NCBI GenBank assembly: GCA_036674765.1
Contig: JARVKI010000137.1
Location: 21,265 to 85,264 of the forward strand
Direction: 5' to 3'
Length of the DNA stretch: 64,000 nt
From: Seiridium cupressi
Taxonomy: Eukaryota > Ascomycota > Sordariomycetes > Amphisphaeriales > Sporocadaceae
Part shown: piece after piece, positions 11,830 through 22,478 of the stretch
Numbering within the stretch: the first letter of the stretch is position 1
Layout of the letters: each line of letters starts with the position of its first letter
Made by a program: the position numbers and the translations under genes
Notes under the pieces: model-generated
The model's input: only the letters and a program-made list of their open reading frames with translations
What the model was told of the DNA's origin: nothing
Databases searched by the model: none

Positions 11830-14043
11830 TTAGGCCCTAGGAGGAAACCCTAGTGGGCAATGATTTAGTTGGTCCCCGTCGTTGACGTTGTACATCCCAT
11901 CGGACCACATTGCCTGCCACATTTCGGGCGTCGTTCCTGACAGGGCATCCAGATCGAACATTGTATCGTCAAAGGCAGGTGGCGTGACAGTCTCAGCAAT
12001 AGTCGGGGTTATGGTAGTAGGCTCCGGCATTGTCCGGAGCAGAGCATTCACACCCTTCAGCATGGACATCAACCTGGAAAGAGGGTCTTCATCGGCCTGC
12101 ATCCCCGGCGATCCAATTTCCAATGGCCGTGCTTTACGTCGATTGACCACAAACTCCATGTCCTGTATCTGCCGCTCCACCAGGACGTGGAGAGAGATTT
12201 CCTGCCGAACAAAAGCGAGATCCCACCCGGGGGCTTGCAACATTATGAGTTTTAAGCAAGTGATAAATGCATACATGAAGTCGACTGATGATATGCAGGG
12301 AAATCTGGGCCATTCCGCGATGGACTGGGTGAATCGAAGGGCTAGAAACGATTTGAGAGCGCAGAGGAGCGACCACAACAGCTCAAGGCGTTCCGTGACC
12401 TGAAGGCTGGCCGTTTCGGTCTGAATGTCTTGCAGGCCAGCTTCGTACAAGAGAGCCTCTGTGATGTGTATATGTGCCATCAGGCCAGCTTCGAATACGT
12501 CAGCCTGTAGTCCATGACTTTCTAAAGCAGGTTCTTGGGAGTCTTACAGTGATCTTGTAGGTCCGCTGGTAGGCTTGCTTTGAAATCTTCAATCTGAGAC
12601 TGTAGGGTTTTGACCACCATCACAGTGGGTAAAATGGAAAACTGAGGGCGTTGGAAGTTGCCACTATTGGCAGACATGGTGACGGACATACTTTGCGCTA
12701 GCTGCTGCACCTTGACCAAATGTACAAGCAAGCTGTCAGTAGGATACTCGGCTCTGCTGCCTAAGATGCGGCAAACTGTTTCCAGATATATCGTGTTCAT
12801 GAAAGCATCGGGCCGCTTGCTGGTAGTGAACACCCTACACCAAGGTAAGCTGAATTGCGTAGAAGCCTTGAGATAAGACTCACGACGTGATGATGTAGTA
12901 GGTTCCGGCGAAGGCTCTCATCTGCTCTAAACATGCTGAACCATGATCTAGATGCTGTGTCCCCATTTGACTTTCGCTGAACCCTAGGCTTAGGCAGAGT
13001 GACCTCGCCAAGCCCAGTAAGTTTGTAATTTGGAAGCTATTGATTCCATGGTGATACCTAAGATCACGGTCAGCCAACCTTTTAACTCAGGGATAAGATT
13101 GCCCCAGTACCATGCGATATATAACAGTAAGCCTTGTAGGAGATCCACACTCTTTCTGGGTTTGGTCAATAGCGCTTCACTTAGATCCTTCAAAAGCTCT
13201 CTACCAAGGTTCAATTGCCGATAGCCGTCTGTACAAGTAGCTTCGAGCATTACACCCTTCCACATGAACGGGCGCTCCATATAGAGTTGTTCTGATGTCA
13301 TCCCAGGAGGAATTATGACGAACGGGAAGATCGGCATCATCTTGCGTCGAAACAGTCGCAATAGTGATTCGGCTTCTTCAGCTTCCGGCCATGAAGGAGT
13401 TGTCTGGGCACCAGGCGAACTGCTAGTGCGCAGGGATTGATGTGATCGCTGCGATTCGCTAGCTTTCTTGTGTGTGGTCGACTCATCCTCATCACCATGG
13501 ATGCCATCCCTGGGAAACAAGTAGTCGTACGAGAGAAGCCGGCTCTTGTTCTTCTTGAGCCACTGCGGTGTGCTATCCTCGGGCTGGTTGTTGGTGGTAT
13601 TGAGCTGAGAGGTAAGGTCCTTAAGTTTCTGCTCTAACTGGGCGACTCTTGTCAATCGTGTTTGCTTCCGCGGCCGCGACGGAGCCGGGGTCTGTTGCGA
13701 ACACGGCTTATTCAAACGATCACACCTTCAAGGTATGTTAGTCCACTTTTGCAGAAACAATTGCAATATTTCCATATAAGACTATATAATGGATTAGGCA
13801 TGAGATACGTTCATGCGAATACGATACTTTAGGGACTTTGCTGTCATGGCCTAGAACTATATCGCATGTGGGGCACAAAGTAAGGGGGAGTTAAAGCAAT
13901 CGAAGGTTTCTATTCAAGCCCAAGACATTATCTTACCTCTCACACTTTGTGGGATTTGCGCATGGTAAGCATCTCGCTTTGGCTTTCGCGCAAGTCGTGC
14001 AGGCTCGTGGGCCTGTCTTCTTGGCCCCTGGTACATCAGTCAT
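11830..14043 (-). CDS. Zn2Cys6 fungal transcription factor
   Basis: Zinc-cluster DNA-binding regulator, 613 residues. Five exons: 13937-14043, 13111-13725, 12884-13057, 12548-12834 and 11830-12488 (spliced length 1842 nt, open throughout). The zinc cluster at 15-44 is CX2CX6CX8CX2CX6C and is completed only by splicing the first intron, which is long (211 nt) and uses an AAG acceptor. A coiled-coil stretch (LTRVAQLEQKLKDL) follows, as is usual. The middle-homology region includes FRRKMMPIFPFVI and, across the 13058-13110 splice, LYIAWYHHGINSFQ. The C-terminus is hydrophobic and acidic (DDTMFDLDAL), a plausible activation region. Target genes are unknown. It lies upstream of the isochorismatase-like gene, but nothing shows that it controls it. 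Exon joins 4 and 5 are the least certain. Confidence 0.88.
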
Positions 14044-15047
14044 GGCACGCTGGGTGTTTCTCCAAGCAAAGAGCTGCAATAGATACACTCTAGAGACGAT
14101 TTGTATGATCGACAGAAAGAGAAACAAGAATGGTCATCCTACACATCAGTAGGGAAAGAGGAATCTGTTGTACACCTGGACTGGTTGCCTTCTTGTTGCG
14201 TGAAAGACAAACCCTCCGGTTCCAACGGAGGCGGACGGTGCAATTTCACTCCGTCTCCGCGCGGTGTCATTAAGAGGTCGACCCGGGCTTATGACCCGCT
14301 GAAATTGGTGGTCTTCAGTGCCCCATTCGGCTAAGCACCATTGAGGCTGCGTGGCTTGGCTAATTAAAATGTATTATTTTTATCATCCTTGAAATTCAAT
14401 AATGATGCGTACGTAGTCCTGAAGATCCCTTTCACCCATGCAAACATCTTTACAACCGTTTGAATTCCAATATTATGCACACCCAGGGCTAACGATTCAA
14501 TGAACGCATTTCCTATTCCAGCAATGTCTGGCCACTGAAAGAGCTGCTCTGTGGATTTCATGATGGACATGGCATGCACGATTCACGTACTACAACGAGA
14601 ATCTTGGTTTTAGTGAGTGTATTTGCAGCCGGCATATGGTGGACCGGATCTATCCTAATGTACACATCATGGAAAAGTGGAAGAAGAAAAAGGCACATTA
14701 TAGTAGCCCAATTACAAGAAGTGAAGTGATGCGGAGTATCATAAGATACACCGGGCATCAGTAACGGCGAGAAAAAGAGAAAAGAAATCCACATCCTCTG
14801 GCCATCATGTAGTATCAAGTCCACCCCCAACGCCATGACATAACTTCCATGATGTTTTATCTTTGCTCCTAGCACATACAGCCTCTGGGACTCACGACAA
14901 GACGGACGATGGTGAGAGATGTAGTTACGATTCCCACGCCTCGATCCTAGAATATGGGTGAGAGAAAGTTGTTTCTGTGGCTGTCAAGGCTGCCATTCGT
15001 CCAGCCACCCAAAGAATCTGCCGCCATCATGTTCCAAGTGGAAGAAG
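14044..15047. other. intergenic
   Basis: Upstream of the Zn2Cys6 gene and downstream of the surface-protein gene. A GC-rich patch at about 14215-14270 has loosely self-complementary segments, but no gene, tRNA or clear element could be identified. Confidence 0.4.
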
Positions 15048-17309
15048 TTAGACAAGGAGGGAGAGAATGCCAATCAGCAGGATGACACAACCAGTGCTAC
15101 CTCCACATGGCATATTACCTTGGCCACCATGGCCACCGAAAGGTCCAGCTCTGCGCTTTGAACCAGCAGAGGTCACAGGGACGATGGGAACGCCAGTGCT
15201 TGTGTGATTGCCCATGACAGTCTTGGTACTGTAGATGGTGCCTGCGGGGGTGCCAGTAGCATACATGCTCATGTTGCCGCCAGTGGACAGCGAATAATAC
15301 CGGGTAGTGTTGAACGATGCGGTTGTGTGGGAAGTGTTGAGGTCAGAGACGCTGTGCGACATCATGTTGCTGCTGGACATGGAAGCAGGTGTGGATGATG
15401 ATGCGGACACTGAGATGGCATCGACTGACACTGTGGTCATGTCACTGGTGATGGTCTTTGTTATCACTGACAGAGTCTTACGGTCCGGTGCAGAGACGAT
15501 GACTGTGGTGTTGGGTGAGATGGAGATGAGAGGGATGCCGGAGATCGAAGTGACCTGGCTGCTCGAGATAGCAGCCGAGATGGAAGCGGGACTGCTAAAC
15601 ATCATACTGGAGATATCTTTAACTGTAATCTGGTTGGAATCCGACACAACAGTGACAGTGTGAACAGTCGAGACTGTGACTGTGACAGTAGGAGCAAGAA
15701 CGCAGAGACTGGCGGTCGATGACAATTCGGGGTCTCTGGTGGCAGTCGTGGTGACTTGTACGAGGGTAGTAGAAACAACGGTGGTCGTGTCGGCGAGCGT
15801 CGTAGTATCAGCTTGGGCCGAATAGCCACCAGGCATTGATGCAGTGGTGCTTTTTGTCACCTCCGTGGTCACTGTGACTGTCTTGGTTTTGCCAGAAATG
15901 AGCTGAGTCTCGGTCTCGGTCGTGTAGAACAATGCAGAGGAAGATGCTGCAGATTGCGAAATCGGCGTAGGAGTCAGGGTCTCTGTGCAGGTAGTCGTGG
16001 AGGTCGTCGATCCTTTGCTGGGAACAACAGAAGGCTCGACAGTGGCGAGAGATGACGTGCTCAACGTCGACGAGCTGGCAGACTGGGGGACAGTGGCAGT
16101 AATGGCATCGTTGCTGTGTAATGTTAGAAGAAGATAAATTATAGCTGATGTTCAATGCTTACCTCGTTGCAGTTGAACCCGGAACCTCGCTGCAGCTTGT
16201 GCTGACGCCCACAACAGTCGTGACGGTGACACTCACGGTTCCAACAGTTCCAGTCGGGCCCTCGAACCCGGAGGAGGTTGTCGAGTTCCAACCCGAGGTG
16301 TTTGAAGTCCAAGCAGGGGGTGCACCGGTAACACCTGCAGCAGTGGCTGTAGTGATGGACGAGGCAGGGAAAGGGAAGACAGTACCAGAGACCGTGACTG
16401 TTACCTGGGAAAGAGTCGACTCCTCAATACTGGTGTTGTTGGGGACAGAAACTGTAACAGGCTGAAGAGTGGTTCGGGTAACGGTCAAGTGATCCTCAGA
16501 AGACGGGGTCTCAGTTACAGCGCCAGTCGAGGTCACAGAATTAGTTTCTGTAAGGGACGAGAGTAGAGTCGGTGCACTGAGGGTCAATGTGTTATTGACC
16601 CCGACAGTGACGGTGACAGATTCGTGAACCAAACTGGACTGCACGGTAGGCGACACCGTATAGTTGATGTTACTGGTGACAGTCTGAGTGATGGTAGAGC
16701 CAACACTCGGCCAGAAGGGGGTGACAGTGATAGGGATGCCCGGAGCAGTCTCAGAGAAGACATCTGAGGCGCTTGCGGTGGTCGCGGTTCCGTTGGACAT
16801 GGTCGTGGACAGGATTGTAGCGGGAGCAGGTGTCGTAAGGTTAGAAGAAGGCGGATTACTATAGCCATACTGCTGTCGCTTCTGAAGACCATCGACGGCA
16901 CGAGAGGTGGCGCTGGAAGGGGACACGCGACCTTCATCAACCCAGCGATTGATGTCATCGACCGTGTCTAAATGATGTCAGTCAATAGTCGCATGGATGC
17001 CATATTTGAACCAACTACTTACGCATGTGGTTGAGGTAACAGATGCCAGCAGCAACGCTGACGCCCACAAGAAGGACCAGGAGGACGATGCTGACGATCA
17101 TGGAAGTACCCGGTCGCTCTATTTGAGACGCGTTAGAAAATTCGTTGACCATACCAATTGATCAAACACTCACTATTGCGTTTGCGAGTGCTAGTATCAC
17201 CATCGCTAATATCCATCTTCAAGGTTGAGCCATGGCTGAAGTCATCGGAGTGGTCATCGCGGATGTTGGGCGGCATGGTGGTGCCACGCTTTGCGAAGAA
17301 GGCAGGCAT
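15048..17309 (-). CDS. Ser/Thr-rich membrane-anchored surface protein
   Basis: Hypothetical mucin-like protein, 700 residues. Four exons: 17174-17309, 17023-17118, 16163-16967 and 15048-16113, with introns of 55, 55 and 49 nt. A charged N-terminal tail of about 50 residues with RKR precedes one hydrophobic segment (MIVSIVLLVLLVGVSVAAG), suggesting a signal anchor with the C-terminal part outside. A short stem then carries LQKRQQYG, a Lys-Arg Kex2-type site. About 600 residues of Ser/Thr/Val-rich sequence follow with many TVTVT-like runs and NxT/S sites, predicted to be heavily O-glycosylated. The last 17 residues (GCVILLIGILSLLV) are hydrophobic and could be a second membrane segment or a GPI signal. 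No enzymatic domain is visible. It may be a cell-wall stress sensor or adhesin; this is inference from composition only. Confidence 0.82.
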
Positions 17310-20300
17310 CGTGATTCTGTTGCGTGCGCGATGAGGCTGGTTTCGTGATCAGTGATTGAAAATATAGAACAAGAAGAAACTAGATGGGAAGAAACGCGTG
17401 ATGATTGACAATTGTGGGTGAAGAACGACAGTTGCGCGTAGATGGTTGGGTTGGGGAGTTGTGGGCTGGTGAAGCTTGCAAAAAATCTGATCGCGAAAAA
17501 CCAGGCTCGAAAGCAGAAATTTGATTGCAAGGACTTCGACGAAATGGAAGATCTCGAAAAGCCCAGCAAGGAATATTAGGTAGAGTCACGGATGCTTACC
17601 AAAGATGCTGATTTGTGAAGGCTGTGATGTTGTAGTCGAACGAATGTGGATGAATGGGCTGTAGACCCAGAAGGCAAAGAGCTGCTCGAGATGAGGTGGC
17701 TGAATGAATGCGTGTCAAAGGTTCGAGACTGAGACTTCGGAAGAACGAATGTGAGTTTCGTGACGAGAGAAAACCAAGTGGTTCTGGGAAGTGATTGTTG
17801 TTGGTTGCGGAGACGTGTGGGTTGCCCGGACGCGTTTTGAGCTTCAACAGAGATCGAGGCAACCGCAATTACCCAGTGCTCTCGTTGCCTCAAGGACCCA
17901 CCAGAGTTCAAGAATGCGTCAAGAAATACAAGCTTGTGGCAAACGGAATCAGATACCTTGAACACGTGGGCGTGGCTTGCTTTGAAGATTGGATGAAAAG
18001 TCGAGAAGACTTCACAGCTATCGTGTCTATTCAGCCGTATCACTTTGCTCCCACTTAGAAAGCAATATTTCAAACAACTAGAGCCATAATATCATCTCTA
18101 CAGTTCACGCCGGTAGCTTGTCTAAAATGTCTGCTGTTGAGTAGGTGGGTATTTTGGATACGATACTAGCTTTCAATGATAATTCGACTGAGATATCCTG
18201 CTTACACTCCACTCCTCTCTCTTCCTGACACGGAAGTTAACAATAACAGTGATATGTTATTAGTACTGATTCCACAAAAGCCGTGATTACAGCTGTTCAA
18301 TGTCCATCCGAAGATGATTTATCACACGCCAACACAATCTTGCTTGAAAGAGGGTCGATGCCACTTCCTAGTAGAGAGCAAAGTCTGCCATGCAACTCCG
18401 TAGAAAGACCATCTACCCGATTTTACAAGAACACACTTATCGCTCCTTGAGAATCATGGGAAATACATCCTGATTGCCAGTGCATTTTCCATTCGTCCAA
18501 CTGGTAGGGCGGTACCATTTCAAGACGACACATCAAGCTACTTGATACAAGCTTGTCGCACCTCTGCTCAACGTGATTACAGTCTCAATAGCCAGAAGAT
18601 TCAGGCCTTAGAGCGAACTACACATATCTAGCATATAGTATCTTACAAGCCCTGCAAATGCTGGATGGGACGGCCACCAAAGATCCACTGTTTTGGCCGG
18701 CGACTGCTTCATTGAAAGTAGGACAGGAACAGTCGCGCACAGGCTACGTTCAACGCTCCTGTAGTGTCTAGAGAGTATATAATTATTCAGAATGCGTTGT
18801 GTGTTAGATGAGCCTATGACTCGAACAAGGCAAGTCGTGATATAATCTAGAAATACCTGAACCGCGAACTTGTCGCTTGTATCAATCGGCAAAATCTAAA
18901 TTGCGAAAACCCTGCTCAGTGATCAAAAACAGCCATTGAGAATAACAGGCGGTAGTACTAGATAGAGAGAAATGAATCGTGTCTGGTCTGGGTGTTGTTC
19001 CTGACCCATCTGGACAATGCACATCTTCAGCCGCAATTTCCGCCGCAAACTACTGTTACCACCCGAGAGACTACTTAATAAGCTCATACAATAACTATCA
19101 ATGCGACCTCGACAGAATACAGCTACTGTGGAATATCTAGGTATTGTTTGATCAAAAATTTGTTAGCCTGATTCAGATCGCACATAAGAACGTTTTGTTT
19201 CCTAATGCATGCACCTCACCATAGCCGACTAGCAAGTACATACCGACAAATGATATGCCCCTATCGATAGGGAAGCTACAACTACTTGTTCATCCAAGAG
19301 TCTGCATCCTTAATGTATAGTACTTGGAAAAGACCGAGGACTACCCGTCGAATATGGCGACAGCAGTCGGCCCCTCTGCCTGGTTTCCAAGAATGAAGAT
19401 CTTCATTTGAAGACGATCCTCGCTAGGAAGCTCTCACCTGCCTATGACATGACAACATCCGGCGCAATGGTACAATGGAAGCATCTTCTCAATGCAGTGT
19501 ATGATCGAAGGCTATTTCGAGACTTCAAGCATTGCCAAGGAATGCTCCCCTGGGCCAGTGCTACCTGGACGCGCGTACCATCTCAATTCAAGATGACGAT
19601 CTGTTGATAGTCCCAGTCTTATGGACCGATTCGGAAGGCGAAAAAAGATTCGCGAGGTTCCGCTTGCCATTTAAGCGAGCGAACCTCCCACACTCTGAAC
19701 CCGCTTAAGCGAAGGTTGGGCCGAATAACCTTACTTTGGTGTTTCAGAATGGCTTGAGTTACATCGGCTGGGATGGTCAGGATGGCACGCACCAATAGAT
19801 TGCTCAGGCACCACTTGCTTCTCGGCATCCAAAGCATAGTGGATCGTGTATTGCAGCCAACACTGCAATTGAATCAAATCACGGTAGAAAGCATGTCAGG
19901 AGCGAAAAGACACAAGTTTCGAATGGAACAAAAACTCAGATCCTGTATATTATACGTCTGCTTAGCTGAAAGAGTACCGGTGAAATGTGCCAATATGAAA
20001 GAAGGACGTGCTGGGCATTGGTAAAAGATGTGACTAAATACAAGAACCAACATTTCTCTGTAGATAGTCGAAGAATTGAAAGCTGCAGCAGATGTATAGA
20101 AGTGGTGTTATACAAGTGTTGGTGAAAGGAACGACTCGCACACACAATCGGATTGAAACTCCCTCTCGACACTTGCGAAAACGATCTTGATTGCCATCTC
20201 TTCCCCTTTCTCTTTATCCTTGGGACATGCAAATGGATTCCTTTCTTTTTTTCCGAAGCCGGGAAATGCAGGTCTGGTCGTTGATAGCTCGTCCACCACA

Positions 20301-20373
20301 TCCGAAAGGACCCTCTCGAAGCGTCATTTCCTCAGACGATGGACATTATCTCGTCTCAACAGTGTCCTCGAAT
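17310..20373. other. 3-kb gene-poor stretch
   Basis: No supported coding exon, tRNA or recognisable transposon over about 3 kb. The part nearest 17310-18070 probably holds leader and promoter of the surface-protein gene. The only structure noticed is the inverted repeat listed separately near 19.65 kb. Confidence 0.45.
19652..19711. repeat. small inverted repeat with CGCTTAAGCG palindrome
   Basis: Arms gaggttccgctt (19654-19665) and its near reverse complement (19673-19687, three extra bases) flank a 7-base loop. A perfect 10-bp palindrome follows at 19702-19711. It could be a remnant of a terminal inverted repeat or a hairpin. No transposase is nearby. Confidence 0.35.
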
Positions 20374-22478
20374 TTACTGGCGAGGGGGGAAAGGCTATAC
20401 AACACCTCGAGTTAGTGATCGACTTCCGAATACGGTTGGCGGACTCTTAGGAGTGAGTTGGGTACCACATTTTAAGAGTAAAAGCGCTTTTTCAGAAGCC
20501 GAATTTATTAAGATGGGTTATGAAGGGCACAAGGAAACTCTAAACTGCTTACCTTTCCTGTAGGCTTAGGGCCAGCTACATTTAATGTTAGTTACCAACT
20601 CATGTGGTCTCTATTTTGACCGTTTTATTGATCAACTTACGAGGCTTGCCTATTCATATTGACGTTAGAACAAATGATGCTGATTTAATGGTAGAGTAGC
20701 TGTCACTTACCCGTTGGTTTAGGGCCTGGCTTGCCAGTGGGTTTGGGGCCGGGTTTGCCGGTCGCTGGGCAGATATTAGATCCTGATTTCGATTATAGAT
20801 ACAATATGGTCTTACGCTGCGTGAGAAAATGAGTCAGCAATCACCCTTTCAAATGAAGATATGAGGTGGAAGAGTTGGAAGAGTCAAAAAAGGTTAGGGA
20901 TAGCTCCCGAACAACTCACCTTGGGCTCCTGACGAGGGGGAAGAGGCTATAATACCCCATGTTAGCGATCCCTTCTTTAAGTGTACATTTGGGGAACAAT
21001 AAAAGTCAGAGCTCGTATCTCAAAAGCCAGCCAAATCATTAGAATAGTGCTATTTGAATAGGCTGTTGAAGATATCAAATGACATGGGAGATTGTTTGTA
21101 CCTTTCCCGTAGGCTTCGGGCCCTGTAATCGATTGTTAGCTATAAACTCGATCTTGCTTGAGATGGAAGGCGAATACTCACAGGCGGCTTTCCAGTGGGT
21201 TTAGGGCCTGGCTTGCCGGTCGCTAAGAGTTAATTAGATCCCGTGTTCAATTCTCAAATACACTTTCTGCTTACGCTTAGGTTCCTGGCGAGGGGGCAGA
21301 GGCTATGGAATTCTATGTTAGCGATTCCTTCTACAAGTATGTTGGGCGAATGGAAACAGTTCAGAGCTTATATCTTGTAGCAAGAAAGCTAAATCAAGAT
21401 GGCGATATTTGAGCATCCGGCCGATAAAGAGATAAAAATAACGCTGGGTGTTTCTTGTACCTTTCCAGTGGGCTTCGGACCCTGAAATGATTGTCAGTTA
21501 CAAATACAGTCTTGCTTAAATATGACGATTCCGCTCACCGGAGGCTTTCCCGTGGGTTTGGGGCCCTACAAACACTCTAGGTCAGCGAATACTTCTTCGT
21601 GTATACACGATCAAGTGTGGAGTGTTGAAGTTCATATGCCGAGAGCAAAATCGCTCACTCGGGGAGGGCCTACTCCCAAAACAGGCCACATGGGGTATGG
21701 ACTAATTCCAGAAGCTGCTTACAGGTGGGCCCGAAGGCTTGGGGAACTGGCGGCGGACTAGGCCAGTGGCTGAGATTATGTCAATATCCCTGACGAGGTA
21801 TCTCGTAGAACTTCGACGCACGCTTTGGGGGTGGTGGCCCTGGGGGTTTGCCTAATAAGATAGTGTCAGAAGGCCTTGAACTCCCTTGTGAAGTCACGAT
21901 AATGTTACTTACCAGTAGGTTTTGGGCCGCCGGGGAAGGGCTTGCCTAGTTGAATAGTTATGTCAGATTAAATCAACTTTCCTGGTAAAGTTTTGATATA
22001 GTAGCTTACCAGTGGGCTTGGGAGGCTCGGGTCTGGCCTCACGCTTGCTCGGGGGAGGAGGAGGGCCGCTGGGGAAAGGGAAGGGAGGCTAATGATCACA
22101 ATTAAGTCAGCATTCAAGGTGGTATTGCTGAGGCGCTCAAGAAGTAACATTGACGAGACTCAACCGACACAATACTAAGAAAGCCGATCTAGAGCGAAAG
22201 GACAAAGGGGGGAAGATGATTTTTATTGGTGACTTACGAGCGAGGGGAAGGGGAACGGCGGCTCCGAGGGGAAGGGGAATGGAGGCTCCGAAGGGAAGGG
22301 GAACGGAGGCTCGGTTGGGAAAGGAGCCGGCTAGTGAGAAAGTCAGTATCGGATCCGATGAAAATCGTATTCGCCAATTCCTTACGGGCTCGGGAGCGGG
22401 CTCAGGACCGGGGCCCTGGGCAACGGGTGCCGAAGTGACAATGGCCGCGAGGGCGAGGGCAAGAAGGGTGAACTTCAT
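20374..22478 (-). CDS. secreted Pro/Gly/Lys repeat protein with 17 mini-exons
   Basis: Unknown family, 211 residues from 17 exons in 2.1 kb. Exons: 22386-22478, 22238-22330, 22010-22088, 21913-21945, 21822-21851, 21723-21757, 21539-21565, 21461-21481, 21275-21302, 21182-21222, 21102-21122, 20920-20946, 20816 (one base), 20711-20764, 20641-20649, 20553-20575 and 20374-20394. The sum is 636 nt and every join keeps phase. Residues 1-17 are a signal peptide (MKFTLLALALAAIVTSA). Next come three EPPFPFPS repeats and a dibasic site followed by Glu-Ala (SKREARPEP, residues 76-84). This looks like Kex2 cleavage followed by dipeptidyl trimming, as in yeast alpha-factor. A second dibasic site is KLRRQFPK. 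The rest is repeats of PTGKPGPKPTGKPP, GPKPTGK and PLPPRQEPK. The protein ends PFPPRQ. No enzymatic domain; cell-wall protein or peptide precursor are both possible. The same architecture recurs at 44855-45805. Confidence 0.8.
20395..20552 (-). repeat. ~155-nt intron family, copy in intron 16
   Basis: 158 nt, phase 0, GTAAGC donor. Contains ttttactcttaaaatgtgg, closely matched in intron 5 of the second repeat gene, and ends with a cgatcactaac branch region 17 bases before TATAG. Confidence 0.65.
20816..20816 (-). other. predicted single-nucleotide exon
   Basis: On the minus strand one C sits between a full acceptor (branch TTGCTGACTC, then CTCACGCAG) and a full donor (GTAAGACC). Upstream intron 20817-20919 (103 nt) begins AAG|GTGAGT; downstream intron 20765-20815 (51 nt) ends GCCCAG. 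Inclusion of this C is needed to keep the PTGKPGPKPTG frame. In the sister unit the same C is simply the last base of the preceding exon (21275). Confidence 0.65.
20947..21101 (-). repeat. ~155-nt intron family, copy in intron 11
   Basis: 155 nt, phase 0, GTACAA donor. Shares gagctctga and the end agaagggatcgctaacat with intron 8, its counterpart in the neighbouring unit. Confidence 0.75.
21303..21460 (-). repeat. ~155-nt intron family, copy in intron 8
   Basis: 158 nt, phase 0, GTACAA donor. Its 3' half ends agaaggaatcgctaacat...CCATAG and aligns along most of its length with intron 11. Confidence 0.75.
21566..21722 (-). repeat. ~155-nt intron family, probable copy in intron 6
   Basis: 157 nt, phase 0, GTAAGC donor, branch tcgctgacc near the 3' end. 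Sequence similarity to the other members is weaker than between introns 8 and 11; length, phase and end architecture match. Confidence 0.45.

Larger units (their letters stand above)
20374..21565 (-). repeat. tandem duplicated exon-intron units
   Basis: Three copies of one gene segment, read on the minus strand: exons 7-9 (21275-21565), exons 10-12 (20920-21222) and exons 14-17 (20374-20764). Each carries a PTG/GPKPTGK exon, a ~155-nt intron and a P(L/F)PPRQ exon. The introns also align between copies, so duplication was at DNA level and included introns. Confidence 0.8.

Noticed and set aside
14215..14340. Possible structured RNA or tRNA in a GC-rich patch
   Set aside because: Partial self-complementarity only; no cloverleaf, no B-box sequence and no family resemblance.
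17576..18073. 165-codon minus-strand frame upstream of the surface-protein gene
   Set aside because: No domain, no conserved motif, and it lies where the leader or promoter should be.
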